Part shown: positions 54,451 to 63,908 of the stretch, piece after piece | How positions within the stretch are numbered: the first letter of the stretch is position 1 | How the letters are laid out: each line of letters begins with the position of its first letter | Assembly: GCA_964631345.1 (NCBI GenBank) | Contig: CAZVWE010000003.1 | Span: 124,001-188,000, forward strand | Reading direction: 5' to 3' | Origin: MGBC163016 sp964631345 | GTDB taxonomy: Bacteria; Actinomycetota; Coriobacteriia; Coriobacteriales; Eggerthellaceae | DNA length: 64,000 nt | Notes under the pieces: generated by a model | What the model was told of the DNA's origin: nothing | What the model saw: the letters and a program-made list of their open reading frames with translations, nothing else | The model's database searches: none | Program-made: the position numbers and the translations under genes

Positions 54451-56637
54451 TTAAGCACCCATTGTTTGAGCGTCTTCTGAAAACACCATTCGAATCTCTC
54501 GCGCAAGAGCTGCATGTTCTTCAGTTGCAAGATTTGCGTCTTCTCCCATAATTTTTAACGCATCCAAATGTGCGGCTTCGATCAACTCTGCATCTTCAAA
54601 AATATTGACAAGTTTTAATGAAGAGGCGCCCGATTGACGATTCCCAAGCATATCTCCTTCTTTTCTAAGAGCAAGATCATACTTTGCAAGTTCGAATCCA
54701 TCATTGGATCTCTCAAGCGCTGAAAGTCTCTTTATTGCATCTTCACTTTTAGAAGACGAAATCATAAAAGCTTGCCCATCATACTTGCCACGCCCTATAC
54801 GTCCCCTTAATTGATGAAGTTGCGAAAGTCCAAACCTATCAGCATCTTCAATAATCATCACAGTTGCATTGGGAACGTCTACTCCAACCTCTATTACCGT
54901 TGTGGAAACTAGGACATCTATTAACCCCTCTTTAAAATCTTTCATGATTTTTGCTTTTTCTGATGCAGGTAAGCCTCCGTGCAAAAGTCCAACGTTATAT
55001 CCAGAAAAAACAGTATTTTCAAGCGTTTGAGCCTTCTTTTTCGCAGAAGTTAGGTCAACCTTCGTTTCATCTTCAAGAGCATCAATTGCCACATCGGGAT
55101 GAAATTTTTCAGAATCTAAATCCATCGTTTTGGATTTCTTTTCATCTTTTTCTAGCTTCGCACCAATTAAAGGGCACACAACATATACTTGCCTGCCCTT
55201 TTCCACTTCATGAAGAGCCGCATCATAAGCTTCCCCTGAAAGTGTTCTTGGCAAAACCTTAGTAGTTCTATTAGAACCAACATTTGGTTTTTCGCTTAAA
55301 TACGAAAGAGTCAGATTTCCAAAAAGCGCCAGTGCAAGCGTTCTTGGAATTGGCGTAGCTGTCAAATAAAGCGCATCAGCACCAGGGCCTTTTGAGAGAA
55401 ACGAAGCTCGTTGATCAACTCCAAATCTCTGTTGTTCATCAATGACAAATAATCCCACTCGCTTTGCAACCACATCGTCTTCAAGAAGGGCATGAGTACC
55501 AATCAATACATCCAGGCTTCCATCTTTGAGATTTTGAAGAATTTGACCTCTTTCATCTTTCGGAGTTGATCCTGTAAGCAAAGCATGGGATATCCCAATT
55601 TTGTCAAACAACTCTCCAATTGCCTGATCGTGCTGTGTAGCTAATACTTCAGTAGGAGCTAAAAGCATTGCTTGTGTTGATGAATCAATTGCGGCTGCCA
55701 TAGCAAATGCGGCTACGATAGTTTTGCCACAACCGACATCTCCTAAAAGCATGTGATCGGCGCATGCATCTTTAGCCAGAACTGTAAAAATTTCATCGAT
55801 TGCTTTTCGCTGGTCAGAAGTCAACTTAAACGGAATCACCTGATCAAGAGATTTAACCTTATCTCCGTTTGCTACATGCTTAATTGGGATAAACTGCGCG
55901 TTTCTTTCATGGGTAGACTTCATGGTGTAGAGCTGGAGCAGTAATAGTTCTTCATAAGCAAGCCGTTTTCTTGCCGACGCAGCTTCACTTAATGCTTTTG
56001 GAAAATGTATAGCTTTAAGTGCTTCTTCTCTTGCCATGAGTTCATGCTTGATTCGCAGTTCTGAAGGCATTGGATCATATATACCGCGGATTTTGAGAAG
56101 CGCACTTTCAACTAGATTACGGATTATCTTTGCTGAAAGCTTTTCAGTCGCAGGATGAATTGGAATAATTTTGCCCTCGGCATTTCCGGATACAACAGGC
56201 TCAATTATCGGATTTGTCATTCGTTTAAACCCGTAATTGAATTCAACTTTTCCAGCTATCGCAATCCTTTCGCCTTTGCTAATTTTATTCATTAGCCAAG
56301 GCTGCCTAAATACAGTAACGATCAAAGTTCCTGTGGAATCAGTTAATGTGATCTCAACAATCGGAAGATGTGGTTTGCGTTTGAGAACTATGTCATAGAC
56401 ATCCGCGGTGATCGTACAGCTATCCCCAATTTGTGCACCAGCAATAGTTGAGACCTTACTTAAATCCATATAACGCCTTGGATAATGGGTAAGCAAATCT
56501 CTAACTTTATATATGCCTAAACGCTCTAATATGCTCACGCGAGCCGGGCTTACACCTTTTACTTTAATAACATCTTCGTCTAGGCTAAGCGTCGCATTCA
56601 GGCGATCAATCTCATGTGCCTGTGAGGCTTTATGCAT
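54451..56637 (-). CDS. recG: ATP-dependent DNA helicase RecG
   Basis: Branch-migration helicase that remodels stalled forks. It has 728 residues. The N-terminal wedge (OB) domain spans about 30-170; Walker A is LLGDVGCGKTIVAAFAMA, followed by IGTHALLEDDV, the DEQQRFGVDQR box, ATPIPRTLAL, VSTTVIEVGVDVPNA and QLRGRIGRG. The C-terminal wedge-binding segment is present. Between the DAK2 gene and rsmD. Confidence 0.97.
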   Translation of the reverse strand: MHKASQAHEIDRLNATLSLDEDVIKVKGVSPARVSILERLGIYKVRDLLTHYPRRYMDLSKVSTIAGAQIGDSCTITADVYDIVLKRKPHLPIVEITLTDSTGTLIVTVFRQPWLMNKISKGERIAIAGKVEFNYGFKRMTNPIIEPVVSGNAEGKIIPIHPATEKLSAKIIRNLVESALLKIRGIYDPMPSELRIKHELMAREEALKAIHFPKALSEAASARKRLAYEELLLLQLYTMKSTHERNAQFIPIKHVANGDKVKSLDQVIPFKLTSDQRKAIDEIFTVLAKDACADHMLLGDVGCGKTIVAAFAMAAAIDSSTQAMLLAPTEVLATQHDQAIGELFDKIGISHALLTGSTPKDERGQILQNLKDGSLDVLIGTHALLEDDVVAKRVGLFVIDEQQRFGVDQRASFLSKGPGADALYLTATPIPRTLALALFGNLTLSYLSEKPNVGSNRTTKVLPRTLSGEAYDAALHEVEKGRQVYVVCPLIGAKLEKDEKKSKTMDLDSEKFHPDVAIDALEDETKVDLTSAKKKAQTLENTVFSGYNVGLLHGGLPASEKAKIMKDFKEGLIDVLVSTTVIEVGVDVPNATVMIIEDADRFGLSQLHQLRGRIGRGKYDGQAFMISSSKSEDAIKRLSALERSNDGFELAKYDLALRKEGDMLGNRQSGASSLKLVNIFEDAELIEAAHLDALKIMGEDANLATEEHAALAREIRMVFSEDAQTMGA

Positions 56638-56649
56638 CCAACTAGTTTT

Positions 56650-58281
56650 CTATTCAAGCGAAAAGACAACAGGATATAAAGGTTGTCCTCCAACCTGCAT
56701 ATCTACTTCAAGGTCAGGATATTTATCCTCTATAGTATCGACAATCTTTTGCGCATCATCTTCGTGTAGGTCTTCGCCAACAAGAAATGTCAGATTATCA
56801 AAATCATCTGCATCCATCTTCTCAAGCAAAGATATAACTGCATCCCCTATGGTTTTTTCAACTGCATCAATTGAGCCATCTGCTATGCCTATAACATCGC
56901 CTTCAGCAATCGGATTTCCAGATGAATCTTTGGAATCCTTTATCGCAAATGTCACTTCACCAGTTTTTACAGCTTCTGCCGCTTCTGTCATTATCTGCAC
57001 ATTATCTAAAAGGCTTTTCGATTCGTCAGCAGAAAACATCGCTTCAAATGCCTGAGGAACACTGGTTGTAGGAATTACTGCACATTCCTTGCCAGATAAA
57101 TCACAAGCAGTATTTGCAGCCATAATGATGTTTGAGTTATTCGGAAGTACAACTACATTATCCGAAGGAACTTTTTCGATTGCGCCAAGCAAATCTTTAG
57201 TAGACGGATTCATCGTTTGACCACCTAGAACAACAACATCAACGCCTAGGCTTTCAAGAATTTTTTTATTCCCATCCCCTGCGCACACAGCTACATATCC
57301 TATTGGTTTTTTCTCTTCAGCTTGTTCTTGAGCAATTTTTTCAACACGCTCGACTGACTGCATATCCATGTTGTGGATAAATACTTCTGATACTTGGCCT
57401 CTATCCAAAAAATACTTTAAAACCTGGTCTGGATGATTTGAATGTACATGCACTTTGAATTTTGGTGTAGAGCCTACGCAAAGTTCGCAGTCTCCCATAG
57501 TTGCCAAGAAATCAAGCGCTTCACTTGTATCCAAAGATTCAGAGTCAACCAAAAACTCATTGCAATACCTGTACTCCGAGTTTTCCCAGTCGTCTATGCG
57601 TTCTATCTCAACTTTAGGAGTTGAAATCTGACCGAGCGCAATGCCTTCTTCAACATGCCCCTGTTTTCCCATAAGAGATGCCGCAAATGCATCAAAGATG
57701 ATCGCTAAGCCAAAGCCACCGGCATCAACCACGCCATTTTCTTTAAGAACTGGAAGATATTCTGGCGTTCTTTGCACGGAGGCATAAGCTTCTGTGACGA
57801 TTGCATCTAAAGCTGAATCAACATCCAATTCGTCCTCAAATGCCCGTTTTGCAGCGTCTGCACTGTCCTGAAGAACGGTAAGAATCGTGCCTTTAACAGG
57901 TTTGCGAACCGCCTGAAAAGCAACTTCAACTGCACGCGAAAACGCTTCATGCAAAGCTTTGGTATCAAGCTCATCAACACCTACACTGCCTTCACAAAGC
58001 CCTCTTAGAATTTGCGAAGTGATTACGCCGGAATTTCCACGTGCGCCCATAAGCGCTCCGGTAATGATTGCTTTTCTTACATCTTCGCCAGGAGTATCAA
58101 AACTTAAAGTCGATAGATTATTCACTACACTTTCAAGTGTAAGAGACATATTTGTCCCGGTGTCTCCATCGGGTACAGGAAAAACATTTAAGCGATTGAT
58201 CTCTTCTTTGCGTTTAGTCAGTTCGGCGGATGCTTGTGCTATTGCGTTCAAGACGGCAGATGGTTCATATGTCTTAGGCAT
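56650..58281 (-). CDS. DAK2-domain protein, fatty acid kinase FakA-like (YloV family)
   Basis: It has 543 residues. The N-terminal DAK2 (DhaL) domain contains FPVPDGDTGTNMSLTLESV, GARGNSGVITSQIL and the DAGGFG motif (about 30-190); the middle and C-terminal domains have the fatty-acid-kinase FakA pattern (CEFLVD-like, NSNIIMAANTA). In S. aureus FakA phosphorylates fatty acids held by FakB. No fakB gene is in the window. It follows the Asp23 gene, the usual partner, in the same direction, then recG. Confidence 0.9.
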   Translation of the reverse strand: MPKTYEPSAVLNAIAQASAELTKRKEEINRLNVFPVPDGDTGTNMSLTLESVVNNLSTLSFDTPGEDVRKAIITGALMGARGNSGVITSQILRGLCEGSVGVDELDTKALHEAFSRAVEVAFQAVRKPVKGTILTVLQDSADAAKRAFEDELDVDSALDAIVTEAYASVQRTPEYLPVLKENGVVDAGGFGLAIIFDAFAASLMGKQGHVEEGIALGQISTPKVEIERIDDWENSEYRYCNEFLVDSESLDTSEALDFLATMGDCELCVGSTPKFKVHVHSNHPDQVLKYFLDRGQVSEVFIHNMDMQSVERVEKIAQEQAEEKKPIGYVAVCAGDGNKKILESLGVDVVVLGGQTMNPSTKDLLGAIEKVPSDNVVVLPNNSNIIMAANTACDLSGKECAVIPTTSVPQAFEAMFSADESKSLLDNVQIMTEAAEAVKTGEVTFAIKDSKDSSGNPIAEGDVIGIADGSIDAVEKTIGDAVISLLEKMDADDFDNLTFLVGEDLHEDDAQKIVDTIEDKYPDLEVDMQVGGQPLYPVVFSLE

Positions 58282-58344
58282 TTATGCTCTTCTTCTTTCA
58301 CAGTATCTTATCGGGCTAACTTAAAGATCGGGCTAACTTAAGAA

Positions 58345-58692
58345 TTATTTTCTAACCTTCACATCTTGTACAAATACCTCAACTGAAGCTATCGGCACTT
58401 TTGCATATTCACTTAAAGCAAATGTCACTTGGTCAGACAGGTTTTGAGACACCGTAGAAATATTGGTGCCATATTCAATAACAACATACAGCTCAACATG
58501 TAAGCCCTCATCAGATGACTTAACAATCACCCCACGTCTGAGTTTTGATGCAGGCAAAATCTTCGCTATTCCATCAGCTGCAGAAGGTGAAGCCATCCCA
58601 ACCACTCCGTAACACTCCAGTGCAGCATAGCCAACTATGTCAGCTAGAACGTCATTGGCAACATGTAGGGCACCTGCCACTTTATCCGCCAT
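58345..58692 (-). CDS. Asp23/Gls24-family envelope stress protein
   Basis: It has 115 residues. The family (YloU in B. subtilis) is an abundant cytoplasmic protein linked to cell-envelope homeostasis. Hallmarks: GALHVANDVLADIVGYAALECYGVVGM at the start and VEVFVQDVKV at the end. AAAGGAG precedes the ATG. It is 63 bp upstream of the DAK2 gene, the standard pair. Confidence 0.92.
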   Translation of the reverse strand: MADKVAGALHVANDVLADIVGYAALECYGVVGMASPSAADGIAKILPASKLRRGVIVKSSDEGLHVELYVVIEYGTNISTVSQNLSDQVTFALSEYAKVPIASVEVFVQDVKVRK

Positions 58693-58884
58693 GATGCTCC
58701 TTTCTAAACACTCTTAATAGATCTCTTATAAATCATATTTACTTAAAACTCTATTAATAAACTCGTTTGTATTCTTATACCAAAACAAAAGCATCGGTCT
58801 TATCGACCATGAACTAAAAGTATACAATAATCATGCATCTCACTTACGCATTCCGTGGGTTCATATCATGTATTGGACATCATT

Positions 58885-58912
58885 TTGTGGAAATGGTACA
58901 CACGTGTATGTT
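58885..58912 (+). promoter_or_regulatory. candidate promoter of rpmB
   Basis: TTGTGG (58885-58890), 16 bases, and TATGTT (58907-58912). The spacer holds the palindrome ACACGTGT (58900-58907), which could bind a regulator. The start codon of rpmB is 60 bp further on. Confidence 0.4.
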
Positions 58913-58972
58913 ATAGTTATGCGCTGTTGTCAAAGACGGCTGAAATTGGTTAACCATAAGTAGGAGATTAAG

Positions 58973-59164
58973 ATGTCACAAGTATGCGAAATATGTGGGC
59001 GCCACCCAGTAGCGGGTCGCAGCATCAGCCACTCACACCGCGTATCAAACAGAGTATTCAAGCCCAACGTACAAAAGATCACAATTCGTGACTCCAAAGG
59101 TCGCGTACGTAAAGCCCGCGTCTGCACTCATTGCATGAAAGCTGGCAAGGTCGAGCGCGCTTAA
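58973..59164 (+). CDS. rpmB: 50S ribosomal protein L28
   Basis: It has 63 residues, a normal length. Zinc-type L28: CEICGRHP and C-T-H-C near the C-terminus (ARVCTHCMKAGKVERA), plus GRSISHSHRVSNRVFKPN. TAGGAG is upstream of the ATG. It diverges from the Asp23 operon and converges on the DUF164 gene 16 bp away. Confidence 0.97.
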   Translation: MSQVCEICGRHPVAGRSISHSHRVSNRVFKPNVQKITIRDSKGRVRKARVCTHCMKAGKVERA

Positions 59165-59180
59165 ATTGAATCCCAAACGG

Positions 59181-59900
59181 TTACTCAACTATGAGTAACC
59201 GTTTGCAGTTTGGGCAGCGTGAAAGTGGAGCTTCTGACTTTATTTGTATTAAGCGTCCACTATCAATAGTCGTACGACACACTCCACATTTAGATCCTTC
59301 GAGTTTTCCTACAACAATACTCTTAATGCGCTCAAAAGATGATCTATATTCTTTCTCTAGCGCAGGATCAACTGTATCAAGATAGCTATCTCTAGTTAAT
59401 TCAGCATTAGCAATTGATGTTTTAAGTGCCCCACCCTCGGACTTAAACGACTTCACAGCATTTGCTTCAGTTGTATCAATTTCTTGCAAAGCACAAGCCG
59501 CTTGCGATGCAAGTTTATTTGCTTTCGCAAGTTCTGCATCAATTTGGGCAAGTTCTTCAGACAAAGTGTTTCTGCGTTTGAATATTCCATCGAGCTCACG
59601 TGTTCTAGCTTCAGCGTTTCTGAAATCATTTCCAGCTGCCTCTATAGCAGCCTGAACTCCATTTTCTTTTTTCTGAAGCGATGCATCTTCGTCTAATATA
59701 CGTGTGCGTTTTTTTTCAATGTCTCGCTTGAGATCCTCAATTTGAGAAATCTTTTCCAGCATTGACTCTCTTCTTTTTCTCGAAGTTAGAATAACCTCGC
59801 GTTGAGGAAGTTCATCTAGCTGTTTTTGCATTTTCAGAATTTCAAGATCAGCCTTTTGAGCCTTAAGCAGAGCATCTATATCGTGTGGGCTAGCCTGCAT
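59181..59900 (-). CDS. zinc-ribbon coiled-coil protein (DUF164/CT398-like)
   Basis: It has 239 residues. A long antiparallel coiled coil (about 1-190) rich in Lys, Glu and Arg ends with a zinc ribbon: CGVCRTTIDSGR ... CPNCKRLL. The family is widespread in actinobacteria and chlamydiae. Its role is unclear; it has been linked to secretion and flagella in chlamydiae. It is downstream of the Nif3-like gene, the common pairing. Confidence 0.9.
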   Translation of the reverse strand: MQASPHDIDALLKAQKADLEILKMQKQLDELPQREVILTSRKRRESMLEKISQIEDLKRDIEKKRTRILDEDASLQKKENGVQAAIEAAGNDFRNAEARTRELDGIFKRRNTLSEELAQIDAELAKANKLASQAACALQEIDTTEANAVKSFKSEGGALKTSIANAELTRDSYLDTVDPALEKEYRSSFERIKSIVVGKLEGSKCGVCRTTIDSGRLIQIKSEAPLSRCPNCKRLLIVE

Positions 59901-59973
59901 TAACCATTCCTTCCAAATAAGTAATTACTACACTATAAGACAAAAGACTTGTAAGGCGACGTATATTATTGGT

Positions 59974-60909
59974 TTAGATCCTTATACTTTCTGGATACTT
60001 CCAGTTTCCGGTCTGATCAAGAATCACAATACTATCCTTAGCAACTCCAGCATCTGCTACCTGGGCGGCCAATACAGCTGTTAGAGGAAGCTCGCTTATG
60101 TCATGCCCAAGCTCAATCACAGCAATACCGGCATCTTTTAATTCTAAAGCTGCGTGATAGCCAATTTCACCGCATATAAGGCAATCTATACCAGCTTCCA
60201 CACAATCATATTTCAGAGATGATGCAGAGCCAGTAGCTGTGGCTATTTTAGATAGCTTCACCTGGAAATCACCCCATACACGCGGCGCTATTCCAAATAC
60301 AGACGTACATTTTGCAGCAAGTCTACCAAGGGTAAGTGTATCGGAATCACTCTTTGAAACGCTACATATCTGTCCATACCCTTTATGTCTTGAATCTGGA
60401 ATGGTTTTTAGTAACTCACCTTTATAGACAAGGCCTAAAAGATTAGGCAACACCTTTTGTGCCTGCCTACTAACATCAAGCGCCGTATGAAAGCACATTA
60501 AAGAAACCCCGTCCTTAATTGCTCTCCATACTGCAGCGCCTTCATTTTGAGCAATAGAGTCAGCTGGACCAAACTCTTTAGGCGACTCAAGAAACGGCGG
60601 GTGATGTGTGACCAACACATTAGCACCAGCATTGCGTGCGCTTTTAATTGCATCTACAGTTGGATCAAGCGCTATGGCAACAGCACTAACCGTCTTCGCA
60701 CGATTTCCCACTTGAAGTCCTGTTTTATCCCAAGGCTCAGCATCGGCTTCGGGAAACGCTTTCAACAGGGATTTTTCAAGCTTACCAACAGTGATCTCTC
60801 GCCTAGAACGCACAAGATCATTTTTTACAGCTTTTTCTATCGCTTCTGTTGAGGCAGCTTCCTCGTTGTTCTCCAAGTCATCAAGATTGTCAAAATTGTC
60901 CTTCATCAT
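59974..60909 (-). CDS. Nif3-like dinuclear metal-center protein (GTP cyclohydrolase I type 2 family)
   Basis: It has 311 residues. The first 40 are acidic and not part of the domain. The Nif3 fold has DKTGLQVGN, metal-ligand NVLVTHHPPFLES (HH) and FHTALDVS, then LICGEIGYHAALELKDAGIAVIELGHDISE. Function in bacteria is unresolved. The ATG at 60909 has GGAGG seven bases upstream, and a second ATG follows at once. It pairs with the DUF164 gene downstream. Confidence 0.9.
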   Translation of the reverse strand: MMKDNFDNLDDLENNEEAASTEAIEKAVKNDLVRSRREITVGKLEKSLLKAFPEADAEPWDKTGLQVGNRAKTVSAVAIALDPTVDAIKSARNAGANVLVTHHPPFLESPKEFGPADSIAQNEGAAVWRAIKDGVSLMCFHTALDVSRQAQKVLPNLLGLVYKGELLKTIPDSRHKGYGQICSVSKSDSDTLTLGRLAAKCTSVFGIAPRVWGDFQVKLSKIATATGSASSLKYDCVEAGIDCLICGEIGYHAALELKDAGIAVIELGHDISELPLTAVLAAQVADAGVAKDSIVILDQTGNWKYPESIRI

Positions 60910-61016
60910 CGTTATACCTCCTGCATGCCTAGGTTATATAAACAACGCCAGATCAAATCTGAACCAAATGAACCTAAACCATTTATAAGTTCTTTAACCT
61001 TTGTCTATGTTTTACA

Positions 61017-61838
61017 TCAGTCATCAAGTGAAATTTGTCTTAGATCGCCACCTATTGTCGGAATGTTGATCTCAGAATAACCTGCAGTGCGCAATAACTC
61101 ATATGCCTTATCGATATCACGAGCCACATTTTCTGGAGTATGAGCATCGGTTCCGACGGTGCATTTTACAGAAGCCCGTCTAAATTCCTTAAGTAGTGGC
61201 AATGTTGGATATATCTCCTTACATGCATAATAAGCACCCGATGTATTAACCTCTATCATTTTTCCACCAGCTTTTGCAGCTTCTGCCATTTGGACATAAG
61301 CATCATCCAAAGAAAAACTTGGGTAATATGCAAACTTTTTAACTAAATCAGGATGCGCCATTATCCCAAATGGTTGACTTGTATCGGCGGCAGCTTCACA
61401 CCAAAGCTCAATATATCTTTTCCATATACGATCAGTCTCACCAGGTATTTCCCAAACATCTCTTTTATCTGGATCATCAATTGCCCACCGATCCACAAAA
61501 TGAAGAGATCCATAAGCAAGATCAAACTTATCTTTTAAATCTTTTTCAAAAACCCTATCTTCCGTATCAGATAGATAGTCAAATTCAACACCTAAAAGTA
61601 TTTCAATGTCTGGATTTTCTTCTCTTGCTTTTTGTACATCTGCAATATATAAATCCCAGGATTTAGCAGGAACCGACAAACGACCATCTGGATCAAACGC
61701 TTTAGACAACGGAAAATGTTCAGTGAAAGCTAAAGTCGTAAGTCCTGCTTTTTTTGCTTCATTTACATATTCAGAAATTTGCCCTTCACCATGTCCGCAA
61801 TAAAATGAATGGCAATGTGTATTAACTAGTTCTGTCAT
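61017..61838 (-). CDS. histidinol-phosphatase of the PHP family (HisJ-type)
   Basis: It has 273 residues. Metal-ligand motifs NTHCHSFYCGHGEG (residues 7-20) and AFTEHFPL, then GVEFDYL, YGSLHFVD, IMAHPDLVKKF and GTDAHTPE match the PHP histidinol-phosphate phosphatase branch. Histidine synthesis is the inferred pathway; no other his gene is near, so a related phosphoesterase cannot be ruled out. It begins next to the nifS-like stop codon and ends the rpe-nifS-hisJ run. Confidence 0.85.
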   Translation of the reverse strand: MTELVNTHCHSFYCGHGEGQISEYVNEAKKAGLTTLAFTEHFPLSKAFDPDGRLSVPAKSWDLYIADVQKAREENPDIEILLGVEFDYLSDTEDRVFEKDLKDKFDLAYGSLHFVDRWAIDDPDKRDVWEIPGETDRIWKRYIELWCEAAADTSQPFGIMAHPDLVKKFAYYPSFSLDDAYVQMAEAAKAGGKMIEVNTSGAYYACKEIYPTLPLLKEFRRASVKCTVGTDAHTPENVARDIDKAYELLRTAGYSEINIPTIGGDLRQISLDD

Positions 61839-63152
61839 CTAATTTCCCCAATCAAGTACATGCGGTACAGCTAAAAGAAACTTATCTATATCGTCTTTTG
61901 TTGTGTATCTACCAAAAGACACTCGCAGTTCACATTGCGCTTTATCTGGTGTAATTCCCATTGATGTAAGTACATGGCTTGGGTCAAGCGAATGAGAAGC
62001 ACACGCACTTGCACCTGATACAGCAAACCCAAGCTTGTCAAAACGAAGAACCAATGTCTGACTTTCAATTCCTGAAAACATGACATTTACAATATTTGGA
62101 AGATAATCAAATGACCCTTCTTCAACCTCACATGTAGCTTCAATAGATTCAAATGCAGAAAGTCCTGAATAAAGTTCATCGCGGAGTTTAATTAAACGCG
62201 CATGTTCTGTTTCTTGCATACAGCATGTGGCTTTACACGCAGCGGCAAAGCCAACTGCACCACAAACATTCTGCGTTCCGCTTCTACGTCCAGACTCCTG
62301 TCCACCACCAAGAATCATAGATCGAAAATTCGTATTTGCCTTTAGATATAACGCGCCTACCCCAGCAGGCCCTCCTACCTTATGAGATGAAAAAGATGCC
62401 GCATCAACCCCGAGTTCTTGTACACAAACATGAATCTTTCCTAAAGCTTGAGTTGCATCTGTGTGAAACATTGCACCATGTTTATGCGCAAGTTCTGCAA
62501 GTTGTTTTATAGGCTGGATGGCTCCAGTCTCTGAATTCGCCAATTGAACTGACACGACGCATACATCATCATCAATCTCATTTTCAAGAGAAGATACGTC
62601 TATAAATCCATCCCTATCGGGCATCAGATAGGTAACTTCAAATCCATCTTGGGAAAGCCTTTTTGAAGCCTTGAGCACCGCATCATGCTCAATGGCTGAC
62701 GTGATGATACGTGGGCGCTTTGCTGTCTTTTGGATGATAGCCTGCGCAGGATTTGGCTTGTTTTGTGCATATGCAAGCCCAAACAAGGCTGCATTATCAG
62801 CCTCTGTGGCACCAGATGTAAAGATAATCTCATCCGGTCGTCTAGCACCAATTGATGCCATTACATCTTTTCTCGCCTTCTCTAACTCACGAAATGCATC
62901 CCTTCCAGGGCGAGACAACGAATTTGGATTCATACCTGATAGCACAGAAGGATTTCCTGTTTGTAGATGAGGGCGCATCGCTAAAAGCGCTTCTTCACAA
63001 AACGGTGCGCTAGCTGCATAATCGAGATAAACATACTCACTAGCCGCTGCATCCTGTTTAGCATCTTGCTGAGTGTCTTGTTGTGAGGCTTGCTGGATGT
63101 CCTGTTGGGCGCCTTGTTGGGCGCCTTGTTGGGTATCTTGTCCACTGTTCAT
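61839..63152 (-). CDS. cysteine desulfurase (NifS/IscS family) with Gln-rich N-terminal repeat
   Basis: PLP enzyme that takes sulfur from cysteine for Fe-S clusters or tRNA thiolation. It has 437 residues. The first 38 residues are Q-Q-x-x tetrapeptides (QQGA, QQDI, QQAS, QQDT), not part of the family. The catalytic core begins at YLDYAASAPF, with FTSGATEADNAAL, the PLP Lys in SFSSHKVGGPAGVGALYL, and GGGQESGRRSGTQN. The catalytic Cys lies in SGASACASHS. The start overlaps the rpe stop (TAATG); a start after the repeat would give the usual length, but no ribosome site is seen there. Confidence 0.93.
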   Translation of the reverse strand: MNSGQDTQQGAQQGAQQDIQQASQQDTQQDAKQDAAASEYVYLDYAASAPFCEEALLAMRPHLQTGNPSVLSGMNPNSLSRPGRDAFRELEKARKDVMASIGARRPDEIIFTSGATEADNAALFGLAYAQNKPNPAQAIIQKTAKRPRIITSAIEHDAVLKASKRLSQDGFEVTYLMPDRDGFIDVSSLENEIDDDVCVVSVQLANSETGAIQPIKQLAELAHKHGAMFHTDATQALGKIHVCVQELGVDAASFSSHKVGGPAGVGALYLKANTNFRSMILGGGQESGRRSGTQNVCGAVGFAAACKATCCMQETEHARLIKLRDELYSGLSAFESIEATCEVEEGSFDYLPNIVNVMFSGIESQTLVLRFDKLGFAVSGASACASHSLDPSHVLTSMGITPDKAQCELRVSFGRYTTKDDIDKFLLAVPHVLDWGN

Positions 63153-63817
63153 TAGTATCCCCCTCGCATCTGATTTACCACATATGCTGGGTCATCTGCC
63201 TTAAAAAATGCATTGCCACACACAAGAACATCTGCACCCGCCTTTGTTACAAAGGGTGCCGTTTTTGGACCTATCCCACCATCGATTTCGATCAATGGAG
63301 AGCAATTACTTTCTTTAGCCATGTAAACTACACGCTCGATTTTTTCATCAGTCCCTTCAATATAGCTTTGACCAGAAAAACCAGGCTCGACACTCATGAC
63401 TAATACCATGTCTAAACTACTGATCACATCTTGAAGAACAGATGGATGAGTATTCGGCTTCAATGCAACACCTATCTTTACGTGTGCATCTTTCGCCATC
63501 TCTATTGCCTTCTCCAATTCTTTTGCACCTAGAACTTCTGCATGAATTGTCACCATATCAACCCCAGTATCTAAATACCATGGCAGCTGATACAGCGGAT
63601 TATCTATCATTAGATGAACATCAAGCGGCATATCTGTTTTAGCTTTAAGACATTTAATAACTGGTATGCCCATACTTAAATTAGGCACAAAATGTCCATC
63701 CATCACATCAACATGTACCCAATCAGCACCAGCTGATTTCATGCGAATCAAAGCTTCACCGAGATCTGTAAAATCTGCTGATAAGATAGATGGTGCAATT
63801 AATGGTTTTTCGAACAT
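63152..63817 (-). CDS. rpe: ribulose-phosphate 3-epimerase
   Basis: Interconverts ribulose-5-phosphate and xylulose-5-phosphate in the pentose-phosphate pathway. It has 221 residues. TIM-barrel signatures: IAPSILSADF, HVDVMDGHFVPNLS, DVHLMIDNP, VMSVEPGFSGQSYI, EIDGGI and GADVLVCGNAFF. AGGAGAG precedes the ATG. First gene of the rpe-nifS-hisJ run. Confidence 0.97.
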   Translation of the reverse strand: MFEKPLIAPSILSADFTDLGEALIRMKSAGADWVHVDVMDGHFVPNLSMGIPVIKCLKAKTDMPLDVHLMIDNPLYQLPWYLDTGVDMVTIHAEVLGAKELEKAIEMAKDAHVKIGVALKPNTHPSVLQDVISSLDMVLVMSVEPGFSGQSYIEGTDEKIERVVYMAKESNCSPLIEIDGGIGPKTAPFVTKAGADVLVCGNAFFKADDPAYVVNQMRGGY

Positions 63818-63870
63818 GTCTCTCCTGTCGAAATGACTAACTCAAAAGGATTCTAGCGCAGGAACACTTA

Positions 63871-63876
63871 TATAAT
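63871..63876 (+). promoter_or_regulatory. candidate -10 element of the gene at the right edge
   Basis: Perfect TATAAT, 18 bases before AGGAGG. No good -35. Confidence 0.4.
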
Positions 63877-63908
63877 ATCTGTATTCATATATTAGGAGGA
63901 TTGGTCTT

